A stretch of 64,000 nt of DNA from Thermoguttaceae bacterium (GCA_017447865.1 JAFSMO010000092.1:62001-126000); one strand, 5' to 3'; counted from the stretch's first letter, positions 32,462-41,899 are shown. Notes: generated by a model not told the origin, from the letters alone. Made by a program: numbers and translations.

Positions 32462-32492
32462 GAGGAATCCAAAACAAATTTTCTTTTTCTCT

Positions 32493-32501
32493 ATTATACC
32501 A
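32493..32501 (-). promoter_or_regulatory. Extended -10 promoter of the TPR-ATPase operon
   Basis: TGGTATAAT on the minus strand (32501-32493), identical to the extended -10 of trpF and the acyl-CoA synthetase gene, about 32 bases before the TPR ATG. No clear -35 is seen at 16-17 bases. Confidence 0.6.
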
Positions 32502-32813
32502 CTAACCCGTTAAAATAGAACGGGCTGAACCCTGTTTTTTCTCTAAAAAAGTCAAAATCTTTAAAATTTTTTGTGCTAATTTTAACTTAATGAGGAAGGG
32601 GGGCTTGCAAAAATTTTAAAATATAGGAAAATAAAATGAAATTTGAATAGCCCAGAGGACATGGTGAATCGTTTTCCCCAACTGACGCATTTTGCGTAAC
32701 AGGAACTTTTGGCAAGAAATTTGAAAATATTTTGAAACATTTGTGTTTTTTTTCTTCATGCATATTGCAAAAAATCCAAAAAAGAGTTAAACTGTAGTAA
32801 CTTATAATGTAAG
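32502..32813. other. AT-rich gene-free stretch
   Basis: About 310 bases, strongly AT-rich compared with the genes, with short A and T runs and no convincing reading frame, tRNA-like fold or repeat. A TATAAT at 32803 lacks a -35. It separates the divergent TPR operon and lpxA and probably holds only regulatory sequence. Confidence 0.5.
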
Positions 32814-32842
32814 TTCACCCTCTTTGGCTGGATGAGTATAAT
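32814..32842 (+). promoter_or_regulatory. Probable lpxA promoter
   Basis: TTCACC, 17-base spacer, TATAAT (32837-32842), about 62 bases before the lpxA GTG. The -35 matches the consensus at four of six positions. Confidence 0.45.
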
Positions 32843-32904
32843 TTAATCAAAAAAGAAAATACACAAGCGGCGGCTCCCATAAGCGTGCCGCAGAGGATAG
32901 TTCA

Positions 32905-33798
32905 GTGAAAGCACACCCATCAGCAATCGTTAGCACGGAAGCTAAAATCGCGGACGATGTGGAGATCGGTCCGTTCTGCATCATCGAACCTGGTGTGACG
33001 ATCGGTTCCGGTTGCATCTTGATGCCGCGGGTTTCTGTCAAAAAAGGGGTGACGCTTGGCGAAAATAATGTTCTGCACGAAGGGGTCGTTCTCGGTGGGA
33101 AGCCTCAGCACATCTGCCTGCAGGGCGATTACGGCGGAGTAATCATCGGAAACGGAAACACATTCCGGGAAAATTGTACCGTCCACTGCGCAATGTACCC
33201 CGAAAAGAACACCATTCTGGGCGATGAAAACTTCCTGATGGTCAACGCGCACGTCGCTCATGACTGCGTCATCGGGAATCACGTCATCATCACGAACAAC
33301 GCGATGCTTGGCGGGCACGTCCACGTCGGTGACCGCGCCAACATTTCCGGCGGCGTCGCGATCCATCAGTTCTGCCAGATCGGAATGTACGCCATGGTCG
33401 GCGGTAATTCCCACATCGTGCAGGACGTTCTGCCGTTTGTGAACGTGGACGGCGGCACTTCACTGGTCGTTGGCGTGAATCTCATCGGCTTGCGCCGCGC
33501 GGGGATTCCCAATTCGGAAATCAAGCGCATCCGTGAAGCCTACCGCCTCCTCTATGAGGAAAAACGGCCGATGAAGGAAAACATCGCGCTCATGAGCGAG
33601 CGTTTCCCCGACGGTCTTGCGGCTGAATACGCCGAATTCCTGAAGAAAAGCCAGCGCGGTTTTCTGGCGGATCGCCGTACTTCCGGCAAAGCTCTGAAAC
33701 TCGTGCGGGTGGAAGAAACGGAAAAACCGTCCCAGACCCCGCCCTCTCAGCCTGGCTCGCCTTCGGAAGAGACTCCGGCCATTCGCGCGATCGGCTGA
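32905..33798 (+). CDS. lpxA: Acyl-[ACP]-UDP-GlcNAc O-acyltransferase LpxA
   Basis: A 297-residue left-handed beta-helix acyltransferase for the first step of lipid A synthesis. Hexapeptide repeats run from about residue 5 to 185. The catalytic histidine is His119 in NAHVAHDCVIG, equivalent to His125 of the E. coli enzyme. The C-terminal helical part (GLRRAGIPNSEIKRIREAYR) is typical of LpxA. A Pro/Ser/Thr-rich tail of about 35 residues is extra. The start is GTG with AGAGGA upstream. The gene stands alone, without the usual lpxD and fabZ neighbours. It implies a lipid A-containing outer membrane. Confidence 0.92.
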   Translation: MKAHPSAIVSTEAKIADDVEIGPFCIIEPGVTIGSGCILMPRVSVKKGVTLGENNVLHEGVVLGGKPQHICLQGDYGGVIIGNGNTFRENCTVHCAMYPEKNTILGDENFLMVNAHVAHDCVIGNHVIITNNAMLGGHVHVGDRANISGGVAIHQFCQIGMYAMVGGNSHIVQDVLPFVNVDGGTSLVVGVNLIGLRRAGIPNSEIKRIREAYRLLYEEKRPMKENIALMSERFPDGLAAEYAEFLKKSQRGFLADRRTSGKALKLVRVEETEKPSQTPPSQPGSPSEETPAIRAIG

Positions 33799-33835
33799 TC
33801 AGTTTCGGAAAACCTTTTCAGAAATTCCTTTCTTG

Positions 33836-33872
33836 AAAGTCCCGGTTGAAATGTTTTCCCGGGGCTTTTTTC
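33836..33872 (+). terminator. Rho-independent terminator of lpxA
   Basis: A stem AGTCCCGG / CCGGGGCT (with one G-T pair) and an AT-rich loop, followed by TTTTTTCT, 38 bases after the lpxA stop. The convergent DUF1559 gene ends eight bases further on. Confidence 0.65.
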
Positions 33873-33879
33873 TATTAAT

Positions 33880-34698
33880 TTAATCCATCTGATTGTACGT
33901 GAAAAGCGAGAAGAAAACGTCCGGGTCGATCCCCGCTTCGTGGAAATGCACCGACCCGTCGCCGTAAAGGTAGAAGCAGCCGGCGTGGTGGAAACTGTAG
34001 ATCTCGTTGTGATTGTTGCAGTTAATGAAGCGGCTCCCCGTGAGCGTATGCGAGTAGAAAAACGCCTGATAGTCGGCCCACTGCGCCCCGGTGATTTTCG
34101 AGCCGTCCGGGCGGGAATCCGTGTAGCCGACGGGCCGGCCGCAGTCTTCGAAAAAGAGCAGCGTGTTGGAAAGCCCGTCTTTCACTTCCGCCACGGAAAG
34201 CGCACGGTCATCGGGACGGAGCATTCCGTACCAAAGACTCCGGCTTTTGGCGGTTCCATCGGCCACGAACGGTTTGTAAACCGCCGGCTGGATCTTCGTG
34301 TTGGCCGCGTAGTCGGAAATGTAGTCGGACCGTTCCGGGGTCGTGGGGCAGCGAAAAACCGCGATGTTCGTCTTGGCGGCCGTCTTATTCGGCTCTTTGT
34401 TCCAGTCGAGCGTCAGGTCCATCTGGACCGCGACGTTTCCCTGTTCCATGTACGAAAGAATGAGCGTCAGGCAGTTGTGTTTCGCGGGCTTGAGCGAGTG
34501 CGAAGGAGGAAACTTTCTCATCGCGCACTCGTGCTGAAGCATTCCCAGCCCTATCTGCTTCAGATTGTTCGAGCACTGGGTATTCCGCGCGGCGTCCCGG
34601 GCCATTTGGACCGCAGGAAGCAGGAGCCCGATCAGCATCCCAATGATGGCGATCACGACCAGCAGCTCAACGAGCGTGAACGCATGATGGTGACGCAT
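33880..34698 (-). CDS. DUF1559 prepilin-like protein
   Basis: A 272-residue planctomycete-type DUF1559 (SBP_bac_10-like) protein. It begins with a type IV prepilin cleavage/methylation motif, [20 protein letters not shown] (7-26), followed by [20 protein letters not shown]. The C-terminal DGS signature is intact (YGDGSVHF). Such proteins are processed by a prepilin peptidase and are probably pseudopilin-like surface or envelope components; their exact function is unknown. It lies between lpxA and a Gfo/Idh/MocA gene, with no operon partner evident. It is shorter than the two DUF1559 proteins at the end of the window. Confidence 0.9.
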   Translation of the reverse strand: MRHHHAFTLVELLVVIAIIGMLIGLLLPAVQMARDAARNTQCSNNLKQIGLGMLQHECAMRKFPPSHSLKPAKHNCLTLILSYMEQGNVAVQMDLTLDWNKEPNKTAAKTNIAVFRCPTTPERSDYISDYAANTKIQPAVYKPFVADGTAKSRSLWYGMLRPDDRALSVAEVKDGLSNTLLFFEDCGRPVGYTDSRPDGSKITGAQWADYQAFFYSHTLTGSRFINCNNHNEIYSFHHAGCFYLYGDGSVHFHEAGIDPDVFFSLFTYNQMD

Positions 34699-34793
34699 GA
34701 CGGAATCTCCTGAAAACGAAAAAAACGATTGATCTTACAAAATGGAAAACGGGACGACGCGGGAAACGCCGCCCCTCTTGAAACGCGGCTTTC

Positions 34794-36239
34794 TCAGTCA
34801 ACCTTCGGGATCTCAAACCCCTTGCGCTGTTCGCGGGAGAAGAACGCCGCCGCCTGTTCGTCGCCGACGATTTTCTCGTTCAGGGAGTCCCACTGAATGG
34901 TGCGTCCGAAGCGGGCCGCGATGCCGCTCAGGTGGCAGAGGTGCGCGCACTGAACGTGAGACGCAACGTCGCAAATCGGCGTGCCGCCCTCGCGGATGCA
35001 GCGGATCCAGTTCACCTTGCTCTCCCAGTACGCCCGATCCTGCCCGCCGTAGCCGAGCGGGTTGGACGAAAATTCCTTCCCGTTGCTCAGCGCCAGGTAA
35101 TCTTCCGGCTTGAACTCTTCCTGAATTCCTTCCTCGATCAGCTTGCCCTTGATGCGGCCGCGGCTGACGTGGATCCGGCCCTTGGTTCCTTCGAAAAGGA
35201 CGCCGTTCCCGTCACGCGAGTTGGAGCAGACGTTCATCACGCATCCGTCGTCGAAAGTGTGGTAAACGTTGAATTGGGTCGCCGTGTTGTACTGATTATC
35301 GACCTGCGCCCAGCCGTCTTTGTACGGGACCGGGTGCTTTGCGTCGGCGCCGTCGATCGAGACCGGGCCGGTTCCGGGCTTCTGACGGTTCATCGCCCAG
35401 AGCGCAATATCGATGTGGTGCGCGCCCCAGTCGGTGAACTTCCCGCCGGAGTACTCGTACCACCAGCGGAATGTGAAGTGGCACCGGCTGTGCTCCGGAC
35501 GTGGCGAGGTGCGGTACTCCCACGACGCGGCAGGTTTGTACGCGTCGCCCAGGAATTCGGTGTACGGCGCCTGACCGAGCCACATGTTCCAGTCGAGCGA
35601 CGCGGGGACCTGCATCTTCGGGATCACGGGCGAGCTGGGCGACTCGCCAATGTCCACGGTCACTTTTTCGATTTTGCCCAGGTAGCCGCCGCGGACGATC
35701 AGCGTCGCGAGCTGGAACTGGTCACGGAAGCAGCGCTGCATCGTGCCGACCTGGAAAACCTTGCCGTACTTTTCGGCGGCGCGGCGGATGATCAGGTTTT
35801 CCTCGAGCGTCAGCGTCAGCGGCTTTTCGCAAAAAACGTGCTTGCCGGCCTGAAGGGCTTCCACGGCGATTTTCGTGTGCCAGTGGTCCGGCGTGGCGAT
35901 CATCACGCAGTCAATATCGGGGCGCTCCAGGACCTTGCGGTAGTCCGTGTACGTGTCCGGCTGGATCACTTCGTCGCCTTTTTTACGGCCGAAGCCGCAC
36001 TTCAGGACGGAAGCCAGGCCGTAGTCCTGATCGACGTCGCAGACCGCCACGATATCGACCAGATCGTTAAAGAAACGCATATCGAGGCGGCCCATGCTTC
36101 CCACTCCGATGCAGGCCATGCGGAGGCGATTATTCGGATCGGCCCAGGCCTGGACCGGGTTGGACTCGAAGTAAGGGACGAAACCCGCGCCCGCGCCCAG
36201 TATCGCGGAGGCTTTGAGGAAATCGCGGCGTGTAAGCAT
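34794..36239 (-). CDS. Tat-exported Gfo/Idh/MocA family oxidoreductase
   Basis: A 481-residue NAD(P)-dependent sugar-type oxidoreductase with a twin-arginine signal (TRRDFLKAS, about 3-11). The Rossmann motif is RMACIGVGSMGRLDMRF (about 39-55) and the family motif EKPLTLTLEE carries the conserved catalytic Lys. The C-terminal Gfo/Idh domain includes YEYSGGKFTDWGAHHIDIAL. Exported Gfo/Idh/MocA proteins are very common in planctomycetes and usually act on carbohydrates; the substrate is unknown. It is downstream of HzsA-like gene B, separated by a terminator. Confidence 0.9.
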   Translation of the reverse strand: MLTRRDFLKASAILGAGAGFVPYFESNPVQAWADPNNRLRMACIGVGSMGRLDMRFFNDLVDIVAVCDVDQDYGLASVLKCGFGRKKGDEVIQPDTYTDYRKVLERPDIDCVMIATPDHWHTKIAVEALQAGKHVFCEKPLTLTLEENLIIRRAAEKYGKVFQVGTMQRCFRDQFQLATLIVRGGYLGKIEKVTVDIGESPSSPVIPKMQVPASLDWNMWLGQAPYTEFLGDAYKPAASWEYRTSPRPEHSRCHFTFRWWYEYSGGKFTDWGAHHIDIALWAMNRQKPGTGPVSIDGADAKHPVPYKDGWAQVDNQYNTATQFNVYHTFDDGCVMNVCSNSRDGNGVLFEGTKGRIHVSRGRIKGKLIEEGIQEEFKPEDYLALSNGKEFSSNPLGYGGQDRAYWESKVNWIRCIREGGTPICDVASHVQCAHLCHLSGIAARFGRTIQWDSLNEKIVGDEQAAAFFSREQRKGFEIPKVD

Positions 36240-36257
36240 AATTAACTCCTTGAAAAA

Positions 36258-36302
36258 AGAAAAACCCTCACCCCAAAAAGTTCGGTTTAGGGTGAGGGTT
36301 TG
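36258..36302 (-). terminator. Rho-independent terminator of HzsA-like gene B
   Basis: On the minus strand an 11-12 base-pair stem (AAACCCTCACCC / GGGTGAGGGTTT) is followed by TTCTTTTTTC. It lies six bases after the stop of the upstream gene and 19 bases before the Gfo/Idh start. Confidence 0.8.
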
Positions 36303-36307
36303 GTTGA

Positions 36308-39169
36308 TTAACGAGTCAGAAGGACCGGCTGGTTTTCGTTGAAGCGGAAGTGCTTCTCCGTGCCATCCTTATAGCGGACCATGATGCGGAGGTTCTTCAC
36401 CTTGTTCGGGCACACATCGCCGAACTCCGCGTTATAGTTCGGAATGTCGAGCATGATGGAGCCGGTGAACTTCGCCTTCACCTTTTCGGTCACGTCCGTC
36501 CGATTGTCGTCGTCGATGCCGTAGTTAGCCGCGACGATCTCACCGTCCAGCTTCTCTTTGCTGAGCATTTCGAGCATGTACGGGCGGTGCTTCTCGTTCA
36601 TGTTGAAGCCTTCCTGAATGTCCGGCTGGAGTTTGACCGGGCCGCAGATCTTGGCCGAGTCGCCGTCCTGACGAATGTCGAAGCGGTTGATGACCGGCGC
36701 GGTCGCGATACGCGGACGAACCGGCGGGATGTTCTCGATTGCCGTGGAGTACGGGTCGTACATGGCGCGCACTTCCTCGTCGCCGAGGTACGGACCGTTG
36801 CAGTCCACCCACGCAATCAGGCGCTGGGCGTCTTCCTCACTGACTTTCACGCCGTGGTGCTTGCCGCTGGTCGCGTTCTGAACGAGCGTGCTCATCGGCG
36901 AGTAAGCGGAGTACGGCGGAAGGGTCTCGAGGTTCTTCGGGTCGGTCGTCGCGTAACCTTCCACGACGAACACACCGGCGAGGTTGGTCGGCACGCCCTG
37001 CTCATTCTTTTCCTTGCTGCGGCCCCACGGGCAGTCGCCGGAGACGAGCGTCAGGTACGGCTCGGTGAACGGGCTCAGGTCATTCGGACGGCTGTGGACC
37101 CAGCCCCACCAGCCCTTGGCGGACGGACGCGAGGTCATGTTCAGCTTGGCGTAGGCCGGAGAGTCCGGATTCTGGTGGCATTTGCCGCAGTTGCGGTCCA
37201 GGACCGGCTGGACGAAACGGGCGAAACTGATGCTTTCCATGCCCCACGGCGCCGGGGTCAGTTCGACCGCCGGTTTACGCAGAGCGGAACCCATCTGGCC
37301 GCCGCCCATCTGCATGTTTCCGCGCGTGTTCATGTTGGACTCGTGGCAGCCGAAGCAGCCGCGGTTTTCGCCCGGCATCACGTACGTGAAGGAACGCATC
37401 ACGTGAATGGCCTGACCTTTTTCGTCCAGCATTTCGAAGAAGATCGCCTGTCCCGGCGGGACCTGGAAGTTGATCGAGCCGTCGTCCTCGATCGGAACCG
37501 TGCCGAGGATACGCTTCACGCCGTCGGCCTGGAAGACCGAAATGGCCGGGCCGTCGTGCTGGACCGTCTTGTGCCACGTGGTGTAGGTCTTCGGGTCCAT
37601 CTGGATCACGCGGATGTATTTGCCGTTTTTCTTGAGGATCGGGTCGGCGCCTTCGAACACGTTGTTCGAGTACAGGATCCCGTTCTCGGGTTTCTCGCCC
37701 GAACCGATCTTCGGCCAGTGAACGAGGTCCGGCTTCTGCATCGGAACGTCGCGGGTGCGAATCGGCTGAGCGTAGTACGCGTTAAAATCGCCTTCGTAAA
37801 TGAGCTCTTTGTTTCCGTAAACGTCCTGGAAGTAGAGGTTGAAGAACCACTCATTATCCGGGCCGCTGTAGAGGTGGCCGCCGTCACGCGCGGAGACCAG
37901 CATGTATTCCTCGGAGAGCGGGTACGGGGTCTTGTACGCCCAGTACTTGCCCGCTTTGTGGTACTCGTAATCCGACGCGACCGGGGTGGGGCCGTCGCCG
38001 ACTTCCGGCCACGCGACTTCCTGCGTGATCTTCTGCAGACCGTCCGGGTAGTTCAGTCCTTCGTCCGGATTAATGTAACCGATCGACCCCTGGAACCAGC
38101 CGTGGTGACCGACTGCCGTGAACACGACTTTCTTGCTTCCCGGGATCTGGCGGGCTTCCGTCAAGACGTCCGGCCACGTGGACTGGTTCCCCCAGAACGT
38201 CTGCGGGTTGGTTCCGTCCGGGTTGATCGTCCAGAGAGACTGCACGCGCCAGAGCGCTTTGTCCGTGTACTCCCAACGGGTGAAAATGACGCGGCCGTCC
38301 TGCATCATGCTCGGCATGTACTCAGGCTCGCCGTTCGCGGAAATGACGTAAATGTTCTTTCCATCCGCGTCGCAGCGGGCCACGGCAAACGAGTGCGTCA
38401 TCGGCATGCAGCGGACGTACGAGTGCTGACGGCTCGTGCAGAACACGATTTTTCCTTCCGGCGTGTAGATCGGGTCGAGGTCGTCGTAGTCTCCGAAGGT
38501 GAGTTGCTTCAGGTCGGTTCCATCGGCGTTCAGCTCAAAAATGTGGAAGGACTTTTCGCCCGGCAGACGGTGCGAAACGAGGATCTTCTTCGCGTCGAAA
38601 GAAAGGTCGGGACGCCAGAAGGACCCGCCGTCGTCCAGAATGGTCTGTTTCAGTTCGCCGGGGTTCAGGCCGCAGACGATGAGTTTTCCGCCGTCGGTCG
38701 CCATGTAACCGTTGCGGTGGCGGGCTTCGTGGCCCCATTCGTCCGTCGCGTCGCCGGCTTTCCCGTGCGGGTACGGATTGTCGATCAGCAGGATCTCGTT
38801 AAAATTGATGAGCGGGTTGCGCATCACAATTTCACGCTTCGCGTAACGAACGGCGAGGTAAAGCTCCTCGGCCAGTTCTTCGGTTTCTTTGGATTCGTTG
38901 ATTTTCTTTTCGAGTTCGTCAAGGGCGGCAAGCTGGGCCTTAAAATCCGGCGCGCCGGGGAGTTTGGCGATGCGTTCCGCCGCGGCGCGGGCGTAACCGA
39001 TCTCGGCTTTGGCTTTTTCAAACGTCGGGGCAAAGTCGCACTGGAAGAGGTAGTCCTCCTTCAGCTGGGCTTTTCCCTTTTCACTGGTGGGCTGGTACTG
39101 CGCAAAAACGCCGGAGACGCACATCAGAGCGGCGGCGCAGGCAAGCATAAAAACGGAAAATTTTCTCAT
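36308..39169 (-). CDS. HzsA-like secreted PD40/c-type haem protein B
   Basis: A 953-residue paralogue of the protein at 22.8-25.7 kb. It has a signal peptide (MRKFSVFMLACAAALMCVSGVFA), a helical N-terminal region, PD40/TolB-like propeller blades (YTPEGKIVFCTSRQHS) and two c-haem motifs, CFGCH (Cys605-His609) and CGKCH (Cys661-His665). The C-terminal 200 residues after the haems are longer than in paralogue A. It resembles HzsA-related planctomycete proteins. Location should be periplasmic; the redox partner and substrate are unknown. Confidence 0.78.
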   Translation of the reverse strand: MRKFSVFMLACAAALMCVSGVFAQYQPTSEKGKAQLKEDYLFQCDFAPTFEKAKAEIGYARAAAERIAKLPGAPDFKAQLAALDELEKKINESKETEELAEELYLAVRYAKREIVMRNPLINFNEILLIDNPYPHGKAGDATDEWGHEARHRNGYMATDGGKLIVCGLNPGELKQTILDDGGSFWRPDLSFDAKKILVSHRLPGEKSFHIFELNADGTDLKQLTFGDYDDLDPIYTPEGKIVFCTSRQHSYVRCMPMTHSFAVARCDADGKNIYVISANGEPEYMPSMMQDGRVIFTRWEYTDKALWRVQSLWTINPDGTNPQTFWGNQSTWPDVLTEARQIPGSKKVVFTAVGHHGWFQGSIGYINPDEGLNYPDGLQKITQEVAWPEVGDGPTPVASDYEYHKAGKYWAYKTPYPLSEEYMLVSARDGGHLYSGPDNEWFFNLYFQDVYGNKELIYEGDFNAYYAQPIRTRDVPMQKPDLVHWPKIGSGEKPENGILYSNNVFEGADPILKKNGKYIRVIQMDPKTYTTWHKTVQHDGPAISVFQADGVKRILGTVPIEDDGSINFQVPPGQAIFFEMLDEKGQAIHVMRSFTYVMPGENRGCFGCHESNMNTRGNMQMGGGQMGSALRKPAVELTPAPWGMESISFARFVQPVLDRNCGKCHQNPDSPAYAKLNMTSRPSAKGWWGWVHSRPNDLSPFTEPYLTLVSGDCPWGRSKEKNEQGVPTNLAGVFVVEGYATTDPKNLETLPPYSAYSPMSTLVQNATSGKHHGVKVSEEDAQRLIAWVDCNGPYLGDEEVRAMYDPYSTAIENIPPVRPRIATAPVINRFDIRQDGDSAKICGPVKLQPDIQEGFNMNEKHRPYMLEMLSKEKLDGEIVAANYGIDDDNRTDVTEKVKAKFTGSIMLDIPNYNAEFGDVCPNKVKNLRIMVRYKDGTEKHFRFNENQPVLLTR

Positions 39170-39315
39170 GGTTTCTCCTTGAGTGGGTGAGAAAGAATTT
39201 TAGTAGTATTTTATTATTACCTATTTTACATTAATTTTCAGAAATTTCCAGAGGGAGGGGGAGGTTTTTGGAAAAAAGTTTGGGAAAGTGCTGGCTCCAC
39301 CTTCAAAACTCGGAG

Positions 39316-39450
39316 TTTAAAGGCCCCCCTGAAAGGGGGGCTGGCTCGCGAAGCGAGACTGGGGGGTTCAGACCAAAGGACGGACTTTCCTCCGTTTCTG
39401 AACCCCTCCGCCCCTGCGGGGCACCTCCCCTTTCAGGGGAGGCTTTAAAT
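39316..39450. repeat. TTTAAA-bounded 130 bp palindromic repeat, copy 2
   Basis: Begins tttaaaggcccccctgaaag and ends tcaggggaggctttaaa. Between are ctggctcgcgaagcgagactggggggttc, gaccaaaggacgg and a ctgaacccctccgcccctgcgggg segment, so both ends and the middle form nested hairpins. It is nearly the same as the copies at 43.65 and 60.65 kb. The rest of the 39.17-39.52 kb gap is AT-rich and has no other feature besides a promoter. Confidence 0.85.
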
Positions 39451-39479
39451 TGGTGCGGCCACGCCGGCTTCCCTCCCCA

Positions 39480-39507
39480 TTGATTTTTTCCGATTTTTTG
39501 CTAAACT
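39480..39507 (+). promoter_or_regulatory. Probable promoter of the Nudix gene
   Basis: TTGATT, 16-base spacer, TAAACT. Transcription would start near 39514, inside the AAGGA that serves the GTG at 39523, which favours the ATG at 39538 as the true start if this promoter is real. Confidence 0.45.
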
Positions 39508-39522
39508 ATTAAGGAAACCAAC

Positions 39523-39957
39523 GTGGCGAGGCGAAAGATGGACGAAAACATTTTCCAAAAATACGACCGGGTCGGAGTCGTGGGGCTTCTGCGGCGCGGG
39601 GAGAAATTCCTGGTCATCCAGCGCTCGGAATTCGTAAAAGCGCCGCTGACCTGGTGCTTTCCCGGCGGCGGGATCGAAATGGGTGAGACCGAAGAGCAGG
39701 CGCTCGTCCGCGAAATGATGGAGGAACTGAACGTTTGCGTGACGCCGATCGAGCGCGTGCATGAGTCTGTCACGCCGTGGAACGTTTACCTCTTCTGGTG
39801 GACCGCCGTCATTTCCGACGACGAACTCGCCCAGCTGCGCTGCGACCCGCGGGAGGTGAAAACGATCGAGTGGATGACGCTCGAGGAACTTCGCCGCCAC
39901 CCCGACGCGCTGACGAGCAACCTCGAGGCGCTGGACGTTTTGATCGATCAACTGTAA
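39523..39957 (+). CDS. Nudix hydrolase
   Basis: A 144-residue protein with a complete Nudix box, GGGIEMGETEEQALVREMME followed by EL (about 49-70), matching GX5EX7REUXEEXGU. Such enzymes hydrolyse nucleoside diphosphates linked to another group and often clean up oxidised or excess nucleotides. The exact substrate cannot be read from the sequence. The start is either GTG 39523 (AAGGA seven bases before) or ATG 39538 (GAGG before it). It lies upstream of trpF in the same direction but trpF has its own promoter. Confidence 0.88.
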   Translation: MARRKMDENIFQKYDRVGVVGLLRRGEKFLVIQRSEFVKAPLTWCFPGGGIEMGETEEQALVREMMEELNVCVTPIERVHESVTPWNVYLFWWTAVISDDELAQLRCDPREVKTIEWMTLEELRRHPDALTSNLEALDVLIDQL

Positions 39958-40001
39958 ATCCGGCCGACGCTCAAAAACTTTTGACGTTTTTGTGAACGGG
40001 A

Positions 40002-40029
40002 TTTACGAAAAACCAGAACGTGGTATAAT
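40002..40029 (+). promoter_or_regulatory. Promoter of trpFBA
   Basis: TTTACG, 16-base spacer ending TGG, TATAAT (40024-40029): an extended -10 promoter 46 bases before trpF. No leader-peptide attenuator or T-box is visible in the short leader. Confidence 0.65.
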
Positions 40030-40074
40030 TTCAGGGACTTGGATCCCTTTCCCCAATTTTTCATTTAAGTTTCC

Positions 40075-40704
40075 ATGAGAGTCAAAATCTGCGGTTTATC
40101 GAGGCCCTGCGACATCGACTTCGTAAATGAAGCGCGGCCGGACTTTTGCGGCTTCGTTTTCGCGAAAAGCCGCCGCCAGGTCACGGTCGGGCAGGCGGAA
40201 GCCCTGCGCGGAAAACTCTCGGACGAAATCATTCCCGTCGGCGTTTTCGTGAACGAACCGCTCGAAAACGTCGTGTGGCTTCTGAAAAACTCGGTCATTT
40301 CGTGGCCCCAGCTCCACGGGGCTGAGGACGAAAACTACATCGCGGAGCTGCGTCTCCGCACCGACGGAAAATTTCCCATCATCCGAGCCGTTCGGGTGGA
40401 CTCGGCGGAAAATCTGCTTGCCGCCCAAAAGTGTGGGGCCGATTTCCTCCTCCTCGACCACGGCGCCGGCGGAACGGGAAAGACTTTTGACTGGAACATT
40501 TTAAAAAAGGGAAACGACGCGGAAAGCGCCGGGTCCTTCCCTTTAAAACCTTTTTTCCTCGCCGGGGGGATCTGCCTCGAAAACGTGGACGAGGCGATGA
40601 AACTCGACCCCTACGCGCTCGACCTGAGCAGCGGCGTGGAGACCAACGGATTCAAAGATCGAAATAAAATTTTGGAACTCGTCAGGAGAATTAAAAATGG
40701 TTGA
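40075..40704 (+). CDS. trpF: Phosphoribosylanthranilate isomerase TrpF
   Basis: A 209-residue (beta/alpha)8 enzyme for the third step of tryptophan synthesis from anthranilate. VKICGL with the catalytic Cys is at residues 3-8, [10 protein letters not shown]-like [12 protein letters not shown] at about 25-36, the catalytic Asp in [26 protein letters not shown] and LDLSSGVE at the C-terminal phosphate site. It overlaps trpB by eight bases, so translation is coupled. Other trp genes (E, G, D, C) are not in the window. Confidence 0.95.
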   Translation: MRVKICGLSRPCDIDFVNEARPDFCGFVFAKSRRQVTVGQAEALRGKLSDEIIPVGVFVNEPLENVVWLLKNSVISWPQLHGAEDENYIAELRLRTDGKFPIIRAVRVDSAENLLAAQKCGADFLLLDHGAGGTGKTFDWNILKKGNDAESAGSFPLKPFFLAGGICLENVDEAMKLDPYALDLSSGVETNGFKDRNKILELVRRIKNG

Positions 40705-41899
40705 ATATAATACACGCACGGGGACCCGATTCGGGCTCCACGGCGGGCAGTACGTGCCGGAAACGCTCATGAATGAGATCAACCGGCTCGAAAAGGCGTA
40801 CGAATTTTACAAAAACGACCCGGAATTCAACGCCGAGCTGGACGCGCTGAACCGGGACTACTCGGGCAGGCCGTCGCTTCTTTACTACGCGGAAAAAATG
40901 ACCCGCGATCTGGGCGGCGCGAAGATCTACTTCAAGCGCGAAGACCTGAATCATACCGGCTCGCACAAAATTAATAACGTGTTGGGCCAGTGCCTTCTTG
41001 CGAAGAAAATGGGCAAAACGCGCGTCATCGCCGAAACGGGTGCAGGCCAGCATGGCGTGGCGACGGCCACCGCGGCCGCCCTGATGGGGCTGGAATGCGA
41101 GATCTTCATGGGAAAAGAGGACACGATCCGGCAGGCACTGAACGTTTACCGCATGGAACTGCTCGGCGCGACGGTTCATCCCGTCACTTCCGGCACGATG
41201 GTCCTGAAAGACGCTGTGAACGAAACGATGCGCGAGTGGACGAACCGCTGCGCCGACACGCACTACGTCCTGGGGACGGTCATGGGGCCGCACCCGTTCC
41301 CGATGATGGTGAGGGATTTTCAGGCGGTGATTTCTCGTGAGGCCCGCGCGCAGATCCTCGAAAAAGAAGGAAAACTCCCCGCCCTGGTGACGGCCTGCGT
41401 CGGCGGCGGCTCCAACTCCATGGGAATGTTTTACCACTTCATCCCCGACGCCGGCGTGAAACTCGTCGGCTGCGAGGCGGGCGGAAAGGGAATTGAAACC
41501 GAAAAGCACGCCGCCTCGATCAACCGCGGCGAAGTCGGGATCTTCCACGGCATGAAGTCGTACTTCTGCCAGGACGAAAACGGCCAGATCGCTCCGGTCT
41601 ATTCCATCTCGGCGGGCCTCGATTACCCCGGGATCGGGCCGGAACACGCCTTCCTGTACGACTCGGGCCGGGCGCAGTACGTCGCCATCACGGACGAAGA
41701 GGCGGTCTGCGCGTTTGAGTATCTCGCCCGGACGGAAGGGATCATTTGCGCCATCGAAAGCGCTCACGCCGTCGCGTACGTGCAAAAAGTCGCGGGAAGC
41801 ATGAGTCCGGACGAAATCATCATCTGCTGCCTGTCGGGCCGCGGGGACAAAGACGTGGCGGCGATCGCCCGCTACCGGGGAGGTGACCTTCATGAGTAA
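40697..41899 (+). CDS. trpB: Tryptophan synthase beta chain
   Basis: A 400-residue PLP enzyme joining indole and serine. HTGSHKINN carries the Schiff-base lysine (about residues 90-98), and the phosphate-binding loop [12 protein letters not shown] is present, as is the catalytic Glu in AETGAGQHG. It overlaps trpF by eight bases and trpA by eight bases. Length and motifs match the standard TrpB1 form that pairs with TrpA. Confidence 0.97.
   Translation: MVEYNTRTGTRFGLHGGQYVPETLMNEINRLEKAYEFYKNDPEFNAELDALNRDYSGRPSLLYYAEKMTRDLGGAKIYFKREDLNHTGSHKINNVLGQCLLAKKMGKTRVIAETGAGQHGVATATAAALMGLECEIFMGKEDTIRQALNVYRMELLGATVHPVTSGTMVLKDAVNETMREWTNRCADTHYVLGTVMGPHPFPMMVRDFQAVISREARAQILEKEGKLPALVTACVGGGSNSMGMFYHFIPDAGVKLVGCEAGGKGIETEKHAASINRGEVGIFHGMKSYFCQDENGQIAPVYSISAGLDYPGIGPEHAFLYDSGRAQYVAITDEEAVCAFEYLARTEGIICAIESAHAVAYVQKVAGSMSPDEIIICCLSGRGDKDVAAIARYRGGDLHE

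Noticed and set aside
32502-32904. tRNA or small RNA gene in the AT-rich gap
   Set aside because: No cloverleaf, CCA end or GC-rich hairpin with a T tail is seen.
22781-39169. Evidence of anammox metabolism from HzsA-like proteins
   Set aside because: HzsA relatives are widespread in non-anammox planctomycetes. No hydrazine dehydrogenase, HzsB/C or nitrite genes are present, and hydF points to fermentation.
36350-39190. 946-codon open frame antisense to the HzsA-like gene B
   Set aside because: The sense frame has a signal peptide, propeller repeats and haem motifs. The antisense product is Arg/Val/His-rich with no domain, as expected from GC-biased codons.
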